Assembly: GCF_000244915.1 (NCBI RefSeq)
Contig: NZ_CM001442.1
Span: forward strand, 2,976,001-3,040,000
Direction: 5' to 3'
Origin: Bradyrhizobium sp. WSM471
GTDB taxonomy: Bacteria > Pseudomonadota > Alphaproteobacteria > Rhizobiales > Xanthobacteraceae
Length of the DNA stretch: 64,000 nt
Positions 25,842-36,118 of this stretch are shown here, one piece after another (the stretch's first letter is position 1; the number at the start of each line of letters is the position of its first letter). Made by a program: the position numbers and the translations under genes. Under the pieces are notes generated by a model that was given only the letters and a program-made list of their open reading frames with translations, was not told the origin of the DNA and searched no databases.

Positions 25842-27890
25842 ATGAGCCTTTCCCTCCACCCCGACACCCCACAATCCAGCACGCTGCCAAGCGCGGCGCC
25901 GGTTGCCGTCGCGTCCGGTACGACGCCGGGGCAGGGGATCAGGAGCCGGCTCTTCACCAAATATGTCGCGCTGTTCGTGGCCGTCGTCGCGATCGCGCTG
26001 CTGGCCAACGGCCTGTTCGAGGTCTTCTTCTATTATCGCGAGCACAAGGCCGCGCTGATCCGGGTTCAGCATGAACAGGCGGAGGCGGCCGCGGCCAAGA
26101 TCGGTCAGTTCGTCAAGGAGATCGAGAGCCAGCTCGGCTGGACCACGCAGCTGCCGTGGTCGGCGGGCTCGATCGAGCAGCGCCGGTTCGACGCGCTGCG
26201 GCTGCTGCGCCAAGTCCCCGCGGTCACCGAGCTCGCCCAGGTCGATGCAACCGGCAGGGAGCGGCTGCGGGTGTCGCGGCTCGCCATGGACGCGATCGAC
26301 AGCGGGATCGACCTGTCAGACGATCCGAAGTTCACCGAGGCGGTCGCCCACAAGGTTTTTTACGGTCCGGTCTATTTCCGCAGGGAGTCCGAGCCGTACA
26401 TGACCCTGGCGCAGGCCGGGTCGCGCAAGGATGCTGGCGTCAGTATCGCGGAGGTCAATCTCAAGCTGATCTGGGACGTCGTGTCCCAGATCAAGGTCGG
26501 CGAGCACGGACATGCCTATGTAGTCGGTCCGGAGGGACGCCTGATCGCGCATCCCGATATTAGCCTGGTCCTGCGCAACACCGATATGTCTGGTCTCACC
26601 CAGGTGCGCGCCGCGCTTGCCGGAGGCAGCGCCACGCTCGACGCGCTTTCCGAAGCGCGCAATCTCCAGGGACAGAAGGTGCTGACCGCGTCGGCCCCGA
26701 TCGCGCCGCTGCACTGGACCATGTTCGTCGAGCTTCCCGTCGAGGAGGCCTATGCGGCGCTCTATGCCGCGTTGGAACGGCTTGCATTCGTGCTGCTCGC
26801 GGCGTCGATCTTCGCGGTGCTTGCCGGGATATTCCTCGCGCGCCGCATGGTCGGGCCGATCCAGGCACTGCGGAGCGGCGCCGAGCGCATCGGCAGTGGC
26901 GATTTCTCCCAGCGCATCTCGATCAGAACCGGTGACGAGCTCGAGGGCCTCGCAGACCAGTTCAACCACATGGGCGAGCGCCTACAGGAATCGTATGCAG
27001 ACCTCGAGAACAAGGTGGAGCAGCGGACCGCAGAACTCCGGCAATCCCTCAACGATCTTCGCACCGCGCAGGACCGCCTGATTCAGACCGAGAAGCTCGC
27101 GTCCCTCGGCCAGCTCACGGCGGGCATCGCGCACGAGATCAAGAACCCGCTCAATTTCGTCAACAATTTCTCGGCGGTGTCGACGGAACTGATCGACGAG
27201 CTCAACGAGGCCCTGCAAGGGGCCTCGCTCGACGGCAAGACAAAGGAGGAGGTCGACGAGCTGACCGGCATGCTCAAGAGCAACCTCGAAAAGGTGGTGC
27301 AGCACGGCAAGCGCGCCGATTCCATCGTCAGGAACATGCTGCTGCATTCGCGCGAGGGCTCCGGCGAGCATCGCCCCAGCGATATCAACGCGATCCTGGA
27401 GGAGAGCCTTAATCTCGCCTATCACGGCGCCCGTGTCGAAAGGCCCGGCTTCAACGTCACGATCGAGCGCGGCTTCGACCCCGCGGCGGGCATGGTCGAC
27501 GTTTATCCGCAGGAAATCACGCGCGTCTTCCTCAATCTGATCTCGAACGGCTTCTACGCCACCGCCAAGCGCAAGGAGAGCGCCGCAGACGCCTTCGAGC
27601 CCACCTTGCGCGCGGCAACCAAAACTCTCGGCGACAAGCTCGAGATCCGCATTCGCGACAACGGCACCGGGATCCCGTCGGAGGTGAGGGAGAAGATGTT
27701 CAATCCCTTCTTCACCACCAAGCCCGCCGGCGAGGGCACTGGGCTCGGCCTTTCCATGAGCCATGACATCGTCGTGAAACAGCACGGCGGCACGATCGAC
27801 GTGAACACCGAGCCCGGTGTGTTCACCGAGTTCATCATCACCCTGCCGCGCATGATGGCGGCGGGCGACACTTCCGGAGGCAAGACTTGA
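25842..27890 (+). CDS. Membrane sensor histidine kinase (Cache-type sensor, HAMP, HisKA, HATPase)
   Basis: A 682-residue kinase. The first membrane segment is at about 40-62. A periplasmic region of about 250 residues resembles a Cache sensor (GEHGHAYVVGPEGRLIAHPD near 220 is its second module). The second membrane segment is at about 313-333, HAMP at 333-386 and a coiled coil at 385-415. The phosphorylated histidine is H431 in GIAHEIKNPLNFVNNF. The ATP domain has NLISNGFYATA, DNGTGIP and GTGLGLSMSH. No receiver domain is attached; the next gene, overlapping by four bases, supplies one. A Cache module suggests that it senses a small extracellular molecule. Confidence 0.93.
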   Translation: MSLSLHPDTPQSSTLPSAAPVAVASGTTPGQGIRSRLFTKYVALFVAVVAIALLANGLFEVFFYYREHKAALIRVQHEQAEAAAAKIGQFVKEIESQLGWTTQLPWSAGSIEQRRFDALRLLRQVPAVTELAQVDATGRERLRVSRLAMDAIDSGIDLSDDPKFTEAVAHKVFYGPVYFRRESEPYMTLAQAGSRKDAGVSIAEVNLKLIWDVVSQIKVGEHGHAYVVGPEGRLIAHPDISLVLRNTDMSGLTQVRAALAGGSATLDALSEARNLQGQKVLTASAPIAPLHWTMFVELPVEEAYAALYAALERLAFVLLAASIFAVLAGIFLARRMVGPIQALRSGAERIGSGDFSQRISIRTGDELEGLADQFNHMGERLQESYADLENKVEQRTAELRQSLNDLRTAQDRLIQTEKLASLGQLTAGIAHEIKNPLNFVNNFSAVSTELIDELNEALQGASLDGKTKEEVDELTGMLKSNLEKVVQHGKRADSIVRNMLLHSREGSGEHRPSDINAILEESLNLAYHGARVERPGFNVTIERGFDPAAGMVDVYPQEITRVFLNLISNGFYATAKRKESAADAFEPTLRAATKTLGDKLEIRIRDNGTGIPSEVREKMFNPFFTTKPAGEGTGLGLSMSHDIVVKQHGGTIDVNTEPGVFTEFIITLPRMMAAGDTSGGKT

Positions 27891-28276
27891 ACGTTTACAT
27901 CCTGGTCGTCGATGACGAGCCCGACGTCGAGGCGCTGTTCCGGCAGCAGTTTCGGCGCGATTTGCGCGCCGGCCGCTTCCAGATGGAATTCGCGCCGTCC
28001 GCACCCGATGCGCTGAAGCTCGCCGCGGAGGTTCGCGATCCCTCGTTGATCCTGGTTTTGTCCGACATCAACATGCCCGGCATGAGCGGGCTCGACATGC
28101 TGCCGAAGGTGCGTGATGCGCATCCGGACGTTCCCGTCATCATGATCACCGCCTATGGCGATGCCGAGACGCGTCGGAAGGCGATCGAGCGCGGCGCAGT
28201 CGGACTTCTCACCAAGCCGATCGATTTCGCGCTGCTGCGGCAGGAAATCGACACGAGGCTCGGGCAAGCCGCATGA
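27887..28276 (+). CDS. Stand-alone response regulator (receiver domain only)
   Basis: A 129-residue CheY-like receiver. The acidic pocket is in VVDDEPD (D9, D10), the phospho-acceptor is D60 in VLSDINMPGMSG, the signalling threonine is in MITAYGD and the invariant lysine is K110 in LTKPID. The start is TTG at 27887, overlapping the kinase TGA; GGAGG lies 6-10 bases upstream. It has no output domain, so it may act as a shuttle or sink between the kinase and the cyclase regulator that follows with an ATGA overlap. Confidence 0.92.
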   Translation: MNVYILVVDDEPDVEALFRQQFRRDLRAGRFQMEFAPSAPDALKLAAEVRDPSLILVLSDINMPGMSGLDMLPKVRDAHPDVPVIMITAYGDAETRRKAIERGAVGLLTKPIDFALLRQEIDTRLGQAA

Positions 28277-29523
28277 CCGCGACCATCCTCTTCGTCGACG
28301 ACGAGCCGGATCTCGAGGCGTTGGTCCTGCAAAAATTCCGCAAGCAGATTCGCGATGGTTTGGTGACCATCATGTTCGCCCGCGACGGCCTCGAAGCGCT
28401 GCAGTCGCTCGAGCAGAACCCGCATGTCGACATGGTGGTCTCCGACATCAACATGCCCAGGATGGACGGGCTGTCGCTGCTGGCGAAGCTCCAGGAAGCC
28501 GAAGACAAGAAGTCCACCATCATCGTCTCGGCCTATGGCGACATGAGCAATATTCGCACTGCCATGAACCGCGGCGCGTTCGACTTCCTGACCAAGCCGA
28601 TCGACTTCGCCGACCTGGAGATGACGATCCAGAAGACCATCCGCCATATCGAAATGCTACGGGAGGTGCGGGGCCGCCAGGCGGAGGCGGAGCGCGCCCA
28701 TGCCGCGCTCTCGCGTCATTTTTCGCCCGAGCTCGCCAAGCGTTTGGCGGCCGGCGGTGAGAGCGAGGGCATCGAAGTGCAGTGGCGCGATATCGCGACC
28801 ATTTTCACTGATATTACCGGCTTCACCTCGCTGGTCGAAACTGCGCCGCCGGAGACGCTGGGTGCGCTTCTCAACGAATATGTCGGCGGCATGACCGAAA
28901 TCGTCTTCGCGCATGAGGGGACGGTTGCCAAGATCATCGGCGATGCGATCCAGGTGCTCTTCAACGCGCCCGGAGATCAGCCCGACTATGCGACGCGTGC
29001 GGTCGCCTGCGCGCACGATCTCGACGTCTGGGCGGAGGATTTTTCCGCGCGTTGGAAAACGAGAGGCGTGAATTTCGGCGCCACCCGCATCGGCATTCAC
29101 GCCGGGCCGGCGCTGGTCGGAAATTTCGGCGGCAACCGGTTTTTCGACTACACCGCGTATGGCGACTCCATCAACATCGCGGCGCGACTGGAAGCCGCGA
29201 ACAAGCATCTGGGCACGCGCATTTGCGTCAGTGCCGGCATCGCCGAGGCGGCTGAGAATTTTCGAGGTCGTTCCGTCGGGGAGCTGATGCTGCGTGGACG
29301 CAGCGAGCCGTTGCGCGCGTTCGAGCCGCTGACGCCGGCCCAATTCGCTGCGCCGGAAACGGCGCTGTATTCCGAGGCATTTGCCAAGATGGAGGCCGGT
29401 GATGCCGCCGCCATGCCGGCCTTCGCCGCGCTTGTCGGCACGCATGCCGACGATTCCCTGGCCGGCTTTCACCTGAGGCGCCTGCTCAACGGCGCCAAGG
29501 GCATTCGCATGCAACTGGAATAG
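28273..29523 (+). CDS. Response regulator fused to a class III adenylate/guanylate cyclase
   Basis: A 416-residue protein. The receiver spans 1-120 (acids in VDDEPD, phospho-acceptor D58 in SDINMP, K108 in LTKPID). A helical linker spans 120-168, and the cyclase catalytic domain spans about 170-345. The metal aspartates are D180 in FTDITGF and D224 in IIGDAIQ. The base-recognition side has K220 just before IIGD and the YTAYGDSINIAARLE stretch, with the transition-state asparagine and arginine. All catalytic positions look intact, so cyclic AMP production controlled by phosphorylation is expected. The substrate (ATP or GTP) cannot be fixed from sequence alone. Confidence 0.92.
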   Translation: MTATILFVDDEPDLEALVLQKFRKQIRDGLVTIMFARDGLEALQSLEQNPHVDMVVSDINMPRMDGLSLLAKLQEAEDKKSTIIVSAYGDMSNIRTAMNRGAFDFLTKPIDFADLEMTIQKTIRHIEMLREVRGRQAEAERAHAALSRHFSPELAKRLAAGGESEGIEVQWRDIATIFTDITGFTSLVETAPPETLGALLNEYVGGMTEIVFAHEGTVAKIIGDAIQVLFNAPGDQPDYATRAVACAHDLDVWAEDFSARWKTRGVNFGATRIGIHAGPALVGNFGGNRFFDYTAYGDSINIAARLEAANKHLGTRICVSAGIAEAAENFRGRSVGELMLRGRSEPLRAFEPLTPAQFAAPETALYSEAFAKMEAGDAAAMPAFAALVGTHADDSLAGFHLRRLLNGAKGIRMQLE

Positions 29524-29532
29524 GAGTCCGAC

Positions 29533-30279
29533 ATGATTGGTGAATTCTCCACCGGCAATTACCGTTTCATTCCGTCCGTATTCCAGTATTCGGCCGGTGC
29601 GGCCGCGAATGACGGCTATGAGATCGAGCGCGTCCGTTTCGACCGCCTGGTGCCGCTTGCGGAAGGGTTTGCGCTTGCCGCGAAGTATATTCAGGAGGCG
29701 GGGCGGCCGCTCACGGCGTTCTGCGCCTGCGAACTGCGCTCGCCCGCGGCCTTCAGCGAGGAAGGCTTTCGCGCGTTCAACCTGCACTATGTGAAGACGT
29801 TGTCCGAATGGAAAATCTTCGACGGCACCACCAATCCGGTGGCGCGCAGCAATGTCTGTCCGGAGATCGATCCACCGGCCGAGCCGTCGTTCTACGCGTT
29901 CTCCTTCACGCGGCCGACAAGCTCGAAGACGCCGAGCTTCGTGATATCAGGCGGCGCCGAGGCGCGCGAGGGCAATGGGACCTATGTCGAGCGCACCGTG
30001 CGCTACCGCGACCTCAGCCCGGACGGCCTTCGCGAGAAGGTGCGCTTCACGACGACCTCCCAGATGGAGAACAGGATGACGGCCTTCGGCTTCGGCTGGA
30101 AGGACACGACCGGCGTGCAGGCCTATTCCGTGCACGACTTCCACCACGCCCTGGTCGACGAACTCGTCCGCCGCGGGGCGTTGCGATCCGGCCTGACCTG
30201 GCACTATGCCCGGCCGCCGGTGGTCGATCTCGAATACGAGATGGATTGCCGCCGGGTGATGCGGGAGACCGTGATCTAG
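29533..30279 (+). CDS. Conserved-looking hypothetical protein linked to the kinase/cyclase genes
   Basis: I do not recognise this 248-residue protein. It has no signal peptide and no membrane segment. The composition is ordinary for a cytosolic globular protein, with CACELRSP near 60, the NPVARSNVCPEID stretch near 103 and SVHDFHHALVDEL near 204. The histidine-rich HDFHHAL could bind a metal, and the two halves could be repeats of one small alpha/beta fold such as the YjgF/RidA type. That is only an impression. GGAG precedes the ATG, nine bases after the cyclase stop, so it is probably the fourth gene of the operon. Confidence 0.75.
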   Translation: MIGEFSTGNYRFIPSVFQYSAGAAANDGYEIERVRFDRLVPLAEGFALAAKYIQEAGRPLTAFCACELRSPAAFSEEGFRAFNLHYVKTLSEWKIFDGTTNPVARSNVCPEIDPPAEPSFYAFSFTRPTSSKTPSFVISGGAEAREGNGTYVERTVRYRDLSPDGLREKVRFTTTSQMENRMTAFGFGWKDTTGVQAYSVHDFHHALVDELVRRGALRSGLTWHYARPPVVDLEYEMDCRRVMRETVI

Positions 30280-30332
30280 CTAGACCAAGGACCGGTGAGA
30301 TCAGGCTCGTTTGCTGCAACGGGGGAAGTGTG

Positions 30333-30450
30333 CTCCCTCCCCCGCTTGCGGGGGAGGGTTGGGGAGAGGGTATTTCCGCAATCGAGAACCCCAAGAGGAG
30401 AGAGCCCTCACCCGGCGCCTTGCGCCGACCTCTCCCGCAAGCGGGAGAGG
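30333..30450. repeat. Compound intergenic palindrome, family B
   Basis: The left hairpin is CTCCCTCCCCC-GCTTGC-GGGGGAGGG. The right part is CCCTCACCCGGCGCCTTGCG then CCGACCTCTCCCGCAAGCGG. It is homologous to 6063 and 13121. It lies in the 217-base space between convergent genes (hypothetical protein and the last peptide permease) and could terminate both transcripts. Confidence 0.9.
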
Positions 30451-30496
30451 TGCACCGAGCCCGGAGCCGCTTAATTCAACCTATTCTCATTCCGCT

Positions 30497-31384
30497 CTAA
30501 CGCTGCCTTGGATCGAGCGCGTCTCGCAGGCCGTCGCCGAGCAGGTTCAGCGACAGCACCACGAGGAAGATCGCGAGCCCCGGCCAGATCGCCATCCAGG
30601 GCGCTTGGGTCAGGAAGCGCTGCGCTGCGTTGAGCATGCTGCCCCAGGATGGCGCCGGCGGCTGCTGGCCGAGGCCAAGGAAGGACAGCGCGGCTTCGGC
30701 GATAATGGCGGCCGCAATCGACAGCGTCGCCTGCACCAGCAGCGCCGGCAGGATGTTCGGCAGGATGTGCGAGAACGCGATCCGCCACGGCGGATTGCCG
30801 AGCGCGCGCGCCGCCTCGACATAGTCCTCGGCCTTGACGTTCAACACCTGGCCGCGGGTCAGGCGGATGAAGATCGGGGTTGCCGAGATGCCGATCGCGA
30901 TCATGGCATTGCCGAGGCTCGGACCAAGGAATGCGGCGAGCGCGATCGCCAGGATCAGGAATGGGCAGGCCAGCATCGCGTCGGTCATCCGGCTGATCAG
31001 TGCATCGACGAAGCCGCCGCGATAGCCGGCAAGCAGGCCGAGGGGGACGCCGACGCCCAGCGCGATCGCGACCGAGATGAGGCCCGCGAGCAACGACGCC
31101 CGGGCACCGTAGACGACGCGGCTCAGGATGTCGCGACCGAGCTCGTCGGTGCCGAACCAGTGCGCCGCCGTGGGCGGCTTGCGGACCAGGCTCCAGCTCG
31201 TCGCGATGGGATCGTAGGGCACGACGAGCGGCGCGAGAGCCGCGAAGCCGACGAACAAACTGATCATGACAAGTCCGAACACTGCGGCCTTGCGTTTGAA
31301 CAGGCGGCGCCGGGCGCGACGCGCCGGGCTGTCCAGCTCGTCAGCTTGCGCGACGAGAGCAGCGGGCAGGACGGCATCGGTCAT
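30497..31384 (-). CDS. Peptide ABC transporter permease, DppC type (system 1)
   Basis: Second permease of the first peptide/nickel-type importer, 295 residues, about six membrane segments. The N-terminal OppC-like cytoplasmic tail is followed by a helix at 30-50. GTDELGRDILSRVVYGARASL near 80 is the signature of this subunit, and the ATPase-docking loop is EAARALGNPPWRIAFSHILPN near 190. The start at 31384 is chosen because it lies four bases after the stop of the DppB-type gene. It is the last gene of the twelve-gene minus-strand run. Confidence 0.93.
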   Translation of the reverse strand: MTDAVLPAALVAQADELDSPARRARRRLFKRKAAVFGLVMISLFVGFAALAPLVVPYDPIATSWSLVRKPPTAAHWFGTDELGRDILSRVVYGARASLLAGLISVAIALGVGVPLGLLAGYRGGFVDALISRMTDAMLACPFLILAIALAAFLGPSLGNAMIAIGISATPIFIRLTRGQVLNVKAEDYVEAARALGNPPWRIAFSHILPNILPALLVQATLSIAAAIIAEAALSFLGLGQQPPAPSWGSMLNAAQRFLTQAPWMAIWPGLAIFLVVLSLNLLGDGLRDALDPRQR

Positions 31385-31388
31385 GTGT

Positions 31389-32330
31389 CTAGCCCCGCAG
31401 CCGTGGATTGACGAGGATGTAGGCGATATCGGCAACCAGGTTCAGCGTGATGTAGACCGTCGCCGTCACCAGCACGACGCCCTGTACGACCGCGTAGTCG
31501 CGGTTGAACACGGCGTCTACGATCAGTTTGCCGAAGCCGGGAATGGAGAAGATCTGCTCGGTCAGAACCGCTCCCGACAATAGCGTGCCGAGCTCAAGCG
31601 CGCCGAGCGTGATGATCGGCGTGAGTGCGTTGCGCATGGCGTGCTTGAGGATGACCGAGCGTTCGGACAATCCCTTGGCGCGCGCGGTGCGGACATAGTC
31701 GCTTTCCAGCACCTGGAGCATGGCGCTCCGGGTGTGCCGCATCAGGACCGCGGAAATCGCGTTGCCAAGCACGAAGGCCGGCATGATGGTCGCGGCGAGG
31801 CTCGCACGCCAGTTCTCGGTCAGCGGCACGTAGCCGGACGCCGGCAGCCAGCCGAGTTCGATCGAGAACAGGAAGATGAGCATGATGCCGAGCCAGAAAT
31901 TCGGCGTCGAGATGCCCCACAACGCGAACAAATTGGCGCCGTAGTCCCAGACGGTGCCCTTCTTCACGGCGGAGACGATGCCGGCAGGAATTCCGATCAG
32001 GAGCGCGATCAGCATCGCCATCGAGCCGAGCTGGAGCGTCACCGGCAGCTTCTGCGCGATCAGCTCGCGCACCGGCATCTTGTTGCGCAGCGATTCACCG
32101 AAATTGCCGGTCAGGACTCCCTTGAGCCAGTAGACGTACTGCACGGGAATCGGCTGATCGAGCCGGTATTGTTGGCGAATCTGCTCGATCACGGCGGGAT
32201 CGCGCTCCTCACCGGCCATCACCAGCGCCGGATCACCCGGCAACAATTGCTGGAGCGAGAAGATCAGCACCGACACGAAGAACAGTGTCGGCACGATCTG
32301 CACAATGCGGCGGGCGAGGAAGTTCAGCAT
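31389..32330 (-). CDS. Peptide ABC transporter permease, DppB type (system 1)
   Basis: First permease of system 1, 313 residues. The family opening is MLNFLARRIVQIVPTLF, then LLPGDPALV near 33, GNFGESL near 83 and the docking loop YVRTARAKGLSERSVILKHA near 205. It was extended upstream in the open frame, but that part runs into a palindromic repeat. The binding-protein gene ends 157 bases upstream on the same strand, with the repeat between them. Confidence 0.93.
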   Translation of the reverse strand: MLNFLARRIVQIVPTLFFVSVLIFSLQQLLPGDPALVMAGEERDPAVIEQIRQQYRLDQPIPVQYVYWLKGVLTGNFGESLRNKMPVRELIAQKLPVTLQLGSMAMLIALLIGIPAGIVSAVKKGTVWDYGANLFALWGISTPNFWLGIMLIFLFSIELGWLPASGYVPLTENWRASLAATIMPAFVLGNAISAVLMRHTRSAMLQVLESDYVRTARAKGLSERSVILKHAMRNALTPIITLGALELGTLLSGAVLTEQIFSIPGFGKLIVDAVFNRDYAVVQGVVLVTATVYITLNLVADIAYILVNPRLRG

Positions 32331-32340
32331 GGCGGCCGTC

Positions 32341-32468
32341 GTGTCCCGGGCGCAGCGCAACATGCAATGTTGCGCTGCTGAACCGGGACCGATCTATCAT
32401 GGTGTGCCGTCGCTATGGGTCCCGGCTCTGCGGAGCAGCGCTTGCGCGCTGCGCCGCGTCCGGGACAC
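32341..32468. repeat. Compound intergenic palindrome, family C
   Basis: The left hairpin has GTGTCCCGG ... CCGGGAC around GCAGCGCAACATGCAATG and its complement. The right hairpin is GGTCCCGGCTCTGCGGAGCA ... CCGCGTCCGGGACAC. The outer ends GTGTCCCGG and CCGGGACAC mirror each other. It is related to the element at 57026. It lies between the binding-protein gene and the permease genes of peptide system 1. Confidence 0.9.
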
Positions 32469-32487
32469 GCGTTCACCGCCGGAGGCA

Positions 32488-34005
32488 TCACTTGAACTTC
32501 AGCCCGACCACGCGCACGAGGCCATCTGGCACCTGCTTATAGCCCTGGAGCTTGGTCGTGTGCGCGATCAGGAGCGTGCGGTGATAGATGTATATGATCG
32601 GCAGGTCGTCGAGCAGGATCTTGTTCAGCTTGGCGTAGATCGCCTTGCGCTCCTCGACGTTGGATGTCGCCCTTCCTTCTTCCAGCAGCTTGTCGGCTTC
32701 CGGATTCGAATAGACGCCATCGTTCTGCGGTGCCTTGCTGCGCATGAAGATGTAGGAGTTGCCGTCCGGATCGATACGGCCGCTCCAGTTGATCTGGAAG
32801 ATCTGGAACTCGCCGGCCTGGGCCTGCTTGAAGGTGGTCGCGAATTCGACCGCGCGGATCTTGATGTCGAAGCCCGCTTCCGCGGCCATCGACTGGATCA
32901 CCTGGGCAACCGCTTCGTTCTCCGCGCCTTTGGGAATCATGTAGTCGACGGTCACCGGCAGGGTGACGCCGGCTTCCTTCAGAAGCGCCTTGGCCTTTGC
33001 GACGTCGCGGCCACGGACCGGAAAGGCCTTCTGGTAATAGGGATGGGTCGGGCTGACCCATTGGTTGCCGGGCGTGAACTCGCCGTTGAAGACGACTTGA
33101 TTGAGAGCTTCGCGATCGATCGACAGATCGAGCGCTTGGCGTACTTTCGCCGACTGGCTGAGCGGCCCTTTCGCTTTGTCGTTGCCGATATTGACGGTCA
33201 GGCCATAATAGCCGAGCTCGGGCGCCGTCGACAGCACGAGCCGCGAATCTGCACGCACATCCTTGATGTCGGTGGCGAGCACGCGCTCGATCAGATCGAG
33301 CCCGCCGGACTTCAGGTTGGCAAGGCGCACCGTGGCGTCCACAATCGGCAGGAACACCACGCGGTCGATATGGATGTTGTCCTTGTTCCAGTAGTCGGCG
33401 AATTTTTCGAAGACCATGCGGTCCTGCTGCACGCGCTCGACGAACTTGTAGGGACCGGCGCAGACCGGATGCAGGCCGAACTTGTCGCCGGCTTCCTTCG
33501 CGGCCTTCGGTGAGACCATCATGCCGGAGCGATCAGTCAGCTGGGCGATCAACGGGGAGTAAGGCGTCTTGAGCACCAGCTTGATGGTCAGGGGGTCTAC
33601 GACTTCGACATGGTCGACGCTCGCGAGCTCGGACTTGCGGAACGAGGTCGGCAGCGTCATATGGCGCTCGATCGAGAACTTCGCAGCTTCCGCGTCGAGC
33701 GGCTCGCCGTCGTGGAATTTCACGTTGGGCCGGAGCTTGATCGTCATCTCCTTGCCGTCGGCCGACGTCTCATGCGACAGCGCGAGCTGCGGCACGATGT
33801 TGAGCTTCTCGTCGATGTCGAACAGCTTGTCACAGAAGGCAGAGAACACGATGCGGCCGACATAGGTGCGGCCGATGCTGGGATCGAGGATGTCAGGATC
33901 CTCGGCAATGCCGATGCGAAGCGTGGTCTGGGCCTGGGCCTGGGCCGCGCCTGCGAGCGACGTCAGCAATGCCGACGCCAGGAGTGCCAAACGCATAGGA
34001 CTCAT
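32488..34005 (-). CDS. Peptide ABC transporter substrate-binding protein (system 1, SBP_bac_5)
   Basis: A 505-residue periplasmic binding protein of the DppA/OppA family. Signal peptide: MSPMRLALLASALLTSLAG, cleavage near AQAQA. Family signatures are DPDILDPSIGRTYVGRIVF near 35, DGKEMTIKLRPNVKFHDGEP near 80 and the RQALDLSIDREAL region near 283. Ligands of this family include di- and oligopeptides, nickel complexes and glutathione. The start at 34005 has AGAGG upstream; TTG 34014 and ATG 33996 are alternatives. It follows the ATPase gene by 23 bases, an unusual position, since binding proteins usually come first. Confidence 0.92.
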   Translation of the reverse strand: MSPMRLALLASALLTSLAGAAQAQAQTTLRIGIAEDPDILDPSIGRTYVGRIVFSAFCDKLFDIDEKLNIVPQLALSHETSADGKEMTIKLRPNVKFHDGEPLDAEAAKFSIERHMTLPTSFRKSELASVDHVEVVDPLTIKLVLKTPYSPLIAQLTDRSGMMVSPKAAKEAGDKFGLHPVCAGPYKFVERVQQDRMVFEKFADYWNKDNIHIDRVVFLPIVDATVRLANLKSGGLDLIERVLATDIKDVRADSRLVLSTAPELGYYGLTVNIGNDKAKGPLSQSAKVRQALDLSIDREALNQVVFNGEFTPGNQWVSPTHPYYQKAFPVRGRDVAKAKALLKEAGVTLPVTVDYMIPKGAENEAVAQVIQSMAAEAGFDIKIRAVEFATTFKQAQAGEFQIFQINWSGRIDPDGNSYIFMRSKAPQNDGVYSNPEADKLLEEGRATSNVEERKAIYAKLNKILLDDLPIIYIYHRTLLIAHTTKLQGYKQVPDGLVRVVGLKFK

Positions 34006-34028
34006 CGCTCTCAACCTCTGTTTTGCGG

Positions 34029-35128
<1,100 letters not shown>

Positions 35129-35129
<1 letters not shown>

Positions 35130-36118
35130 CACGACACCAGACGTTCGAGCGGCGCGCGGATGCAACGCGAGAGGTGGCCGGGACTGACTTCGACCAGCGG
35201 CGGCGGCGCCTTGGTGCAGGCCTCCAGCACGAAGGGGCAGCGTGCGGCGAAGCGACAGCCGGCGGCCGGCTGCGCCATGTTCGGCACCATGCCCTCGATC
35301 GTGGCGAGCTGTTCGGCGCGATGGTCGAGCCGCGGAATCGAGCCGAGCAGGCCGACGGTGTAGGGATGCTGCGGCGCCGAGAACAGCTCGTCCACCGCCG
35401 CGCGCTCGACGATCTCGCCGGCATACATCACCGCGACCTCGTCGCAGACTTCGGCGACGACGCCGAGATCGTGGGTGATCAGGATGATGGCCGCGCCGCT
35501 CGCCGCCTTCAACTCGCGCATCAGCTCCAGGATCTGCGCCTGCAGGGTGACGTCGAGCGCGGTGGTCGGCTCGTCCGCGATCAGCAGCCGCGGGTCGCAG
35601 GCCAGCGCCATCGCGATCATGACGCGCTGGCGCATGCCGCCGGAAAGCTTGTGCGGATATTCGTCGATCCGCCGCTCGGGCGAGGGGATGTGGACGCGAC
35701 GCAAGAGTTCGATCGCCCGCTCACGCGCGCTCTTTCGCGAGCCGCCGCGATGGCGCAGAATCGTCTCCACGATCTGATCGCCGATGGTGAAGCTCGGATT
35801 GAGTGAGGTCATCGGCTCCTGGAAGATCATCGCGAGCCGGTTGCCGCGAAGGTCGCGCAACGTTTGGTCGGACGTCCTAAGCAGGTCGAAACCGTCGAAG
35901 CGGATCGCGCCGGAGATTTCCGCGCTCTGCTTCGGCAGCAGGCCCATGATGGCCAGCGACGTCACGCTCTTGCCGCAGCCGGACTCGCCGACGAGGCCGA
36001 GCGTCGCGCCATTGGCGACGCTGAGATCGACGCCGTCGACCGCGTGGGTGACGCGGCCGTCGTCGCCGTGAAAGCGAATGCGCAGATCGCTGATCTCGAT
36101 AAGGGGGCTCGGGTTCAT
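35129..36118 (-). CDS. Peptide ABC transporter ATP-binding protein, DppD type (system 1)
   Basis: A 329-residue ATPase. Walker A is GESGCGKSV, the Q-loop is in [16 protein letters not shown], the signature is [15 protein letters not shown] near 160 and Walker B is [12 protein letters not shown] near 181. The C-terminal cysteine motif is [10 protein letters not shown] near 280. Walker A ends in SV rather than ST, common in DppD-type subunits. ATGA overlap with the DUF1028 gene upstream ties the importer to that putative hydrolase. Confidence 0.94.
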
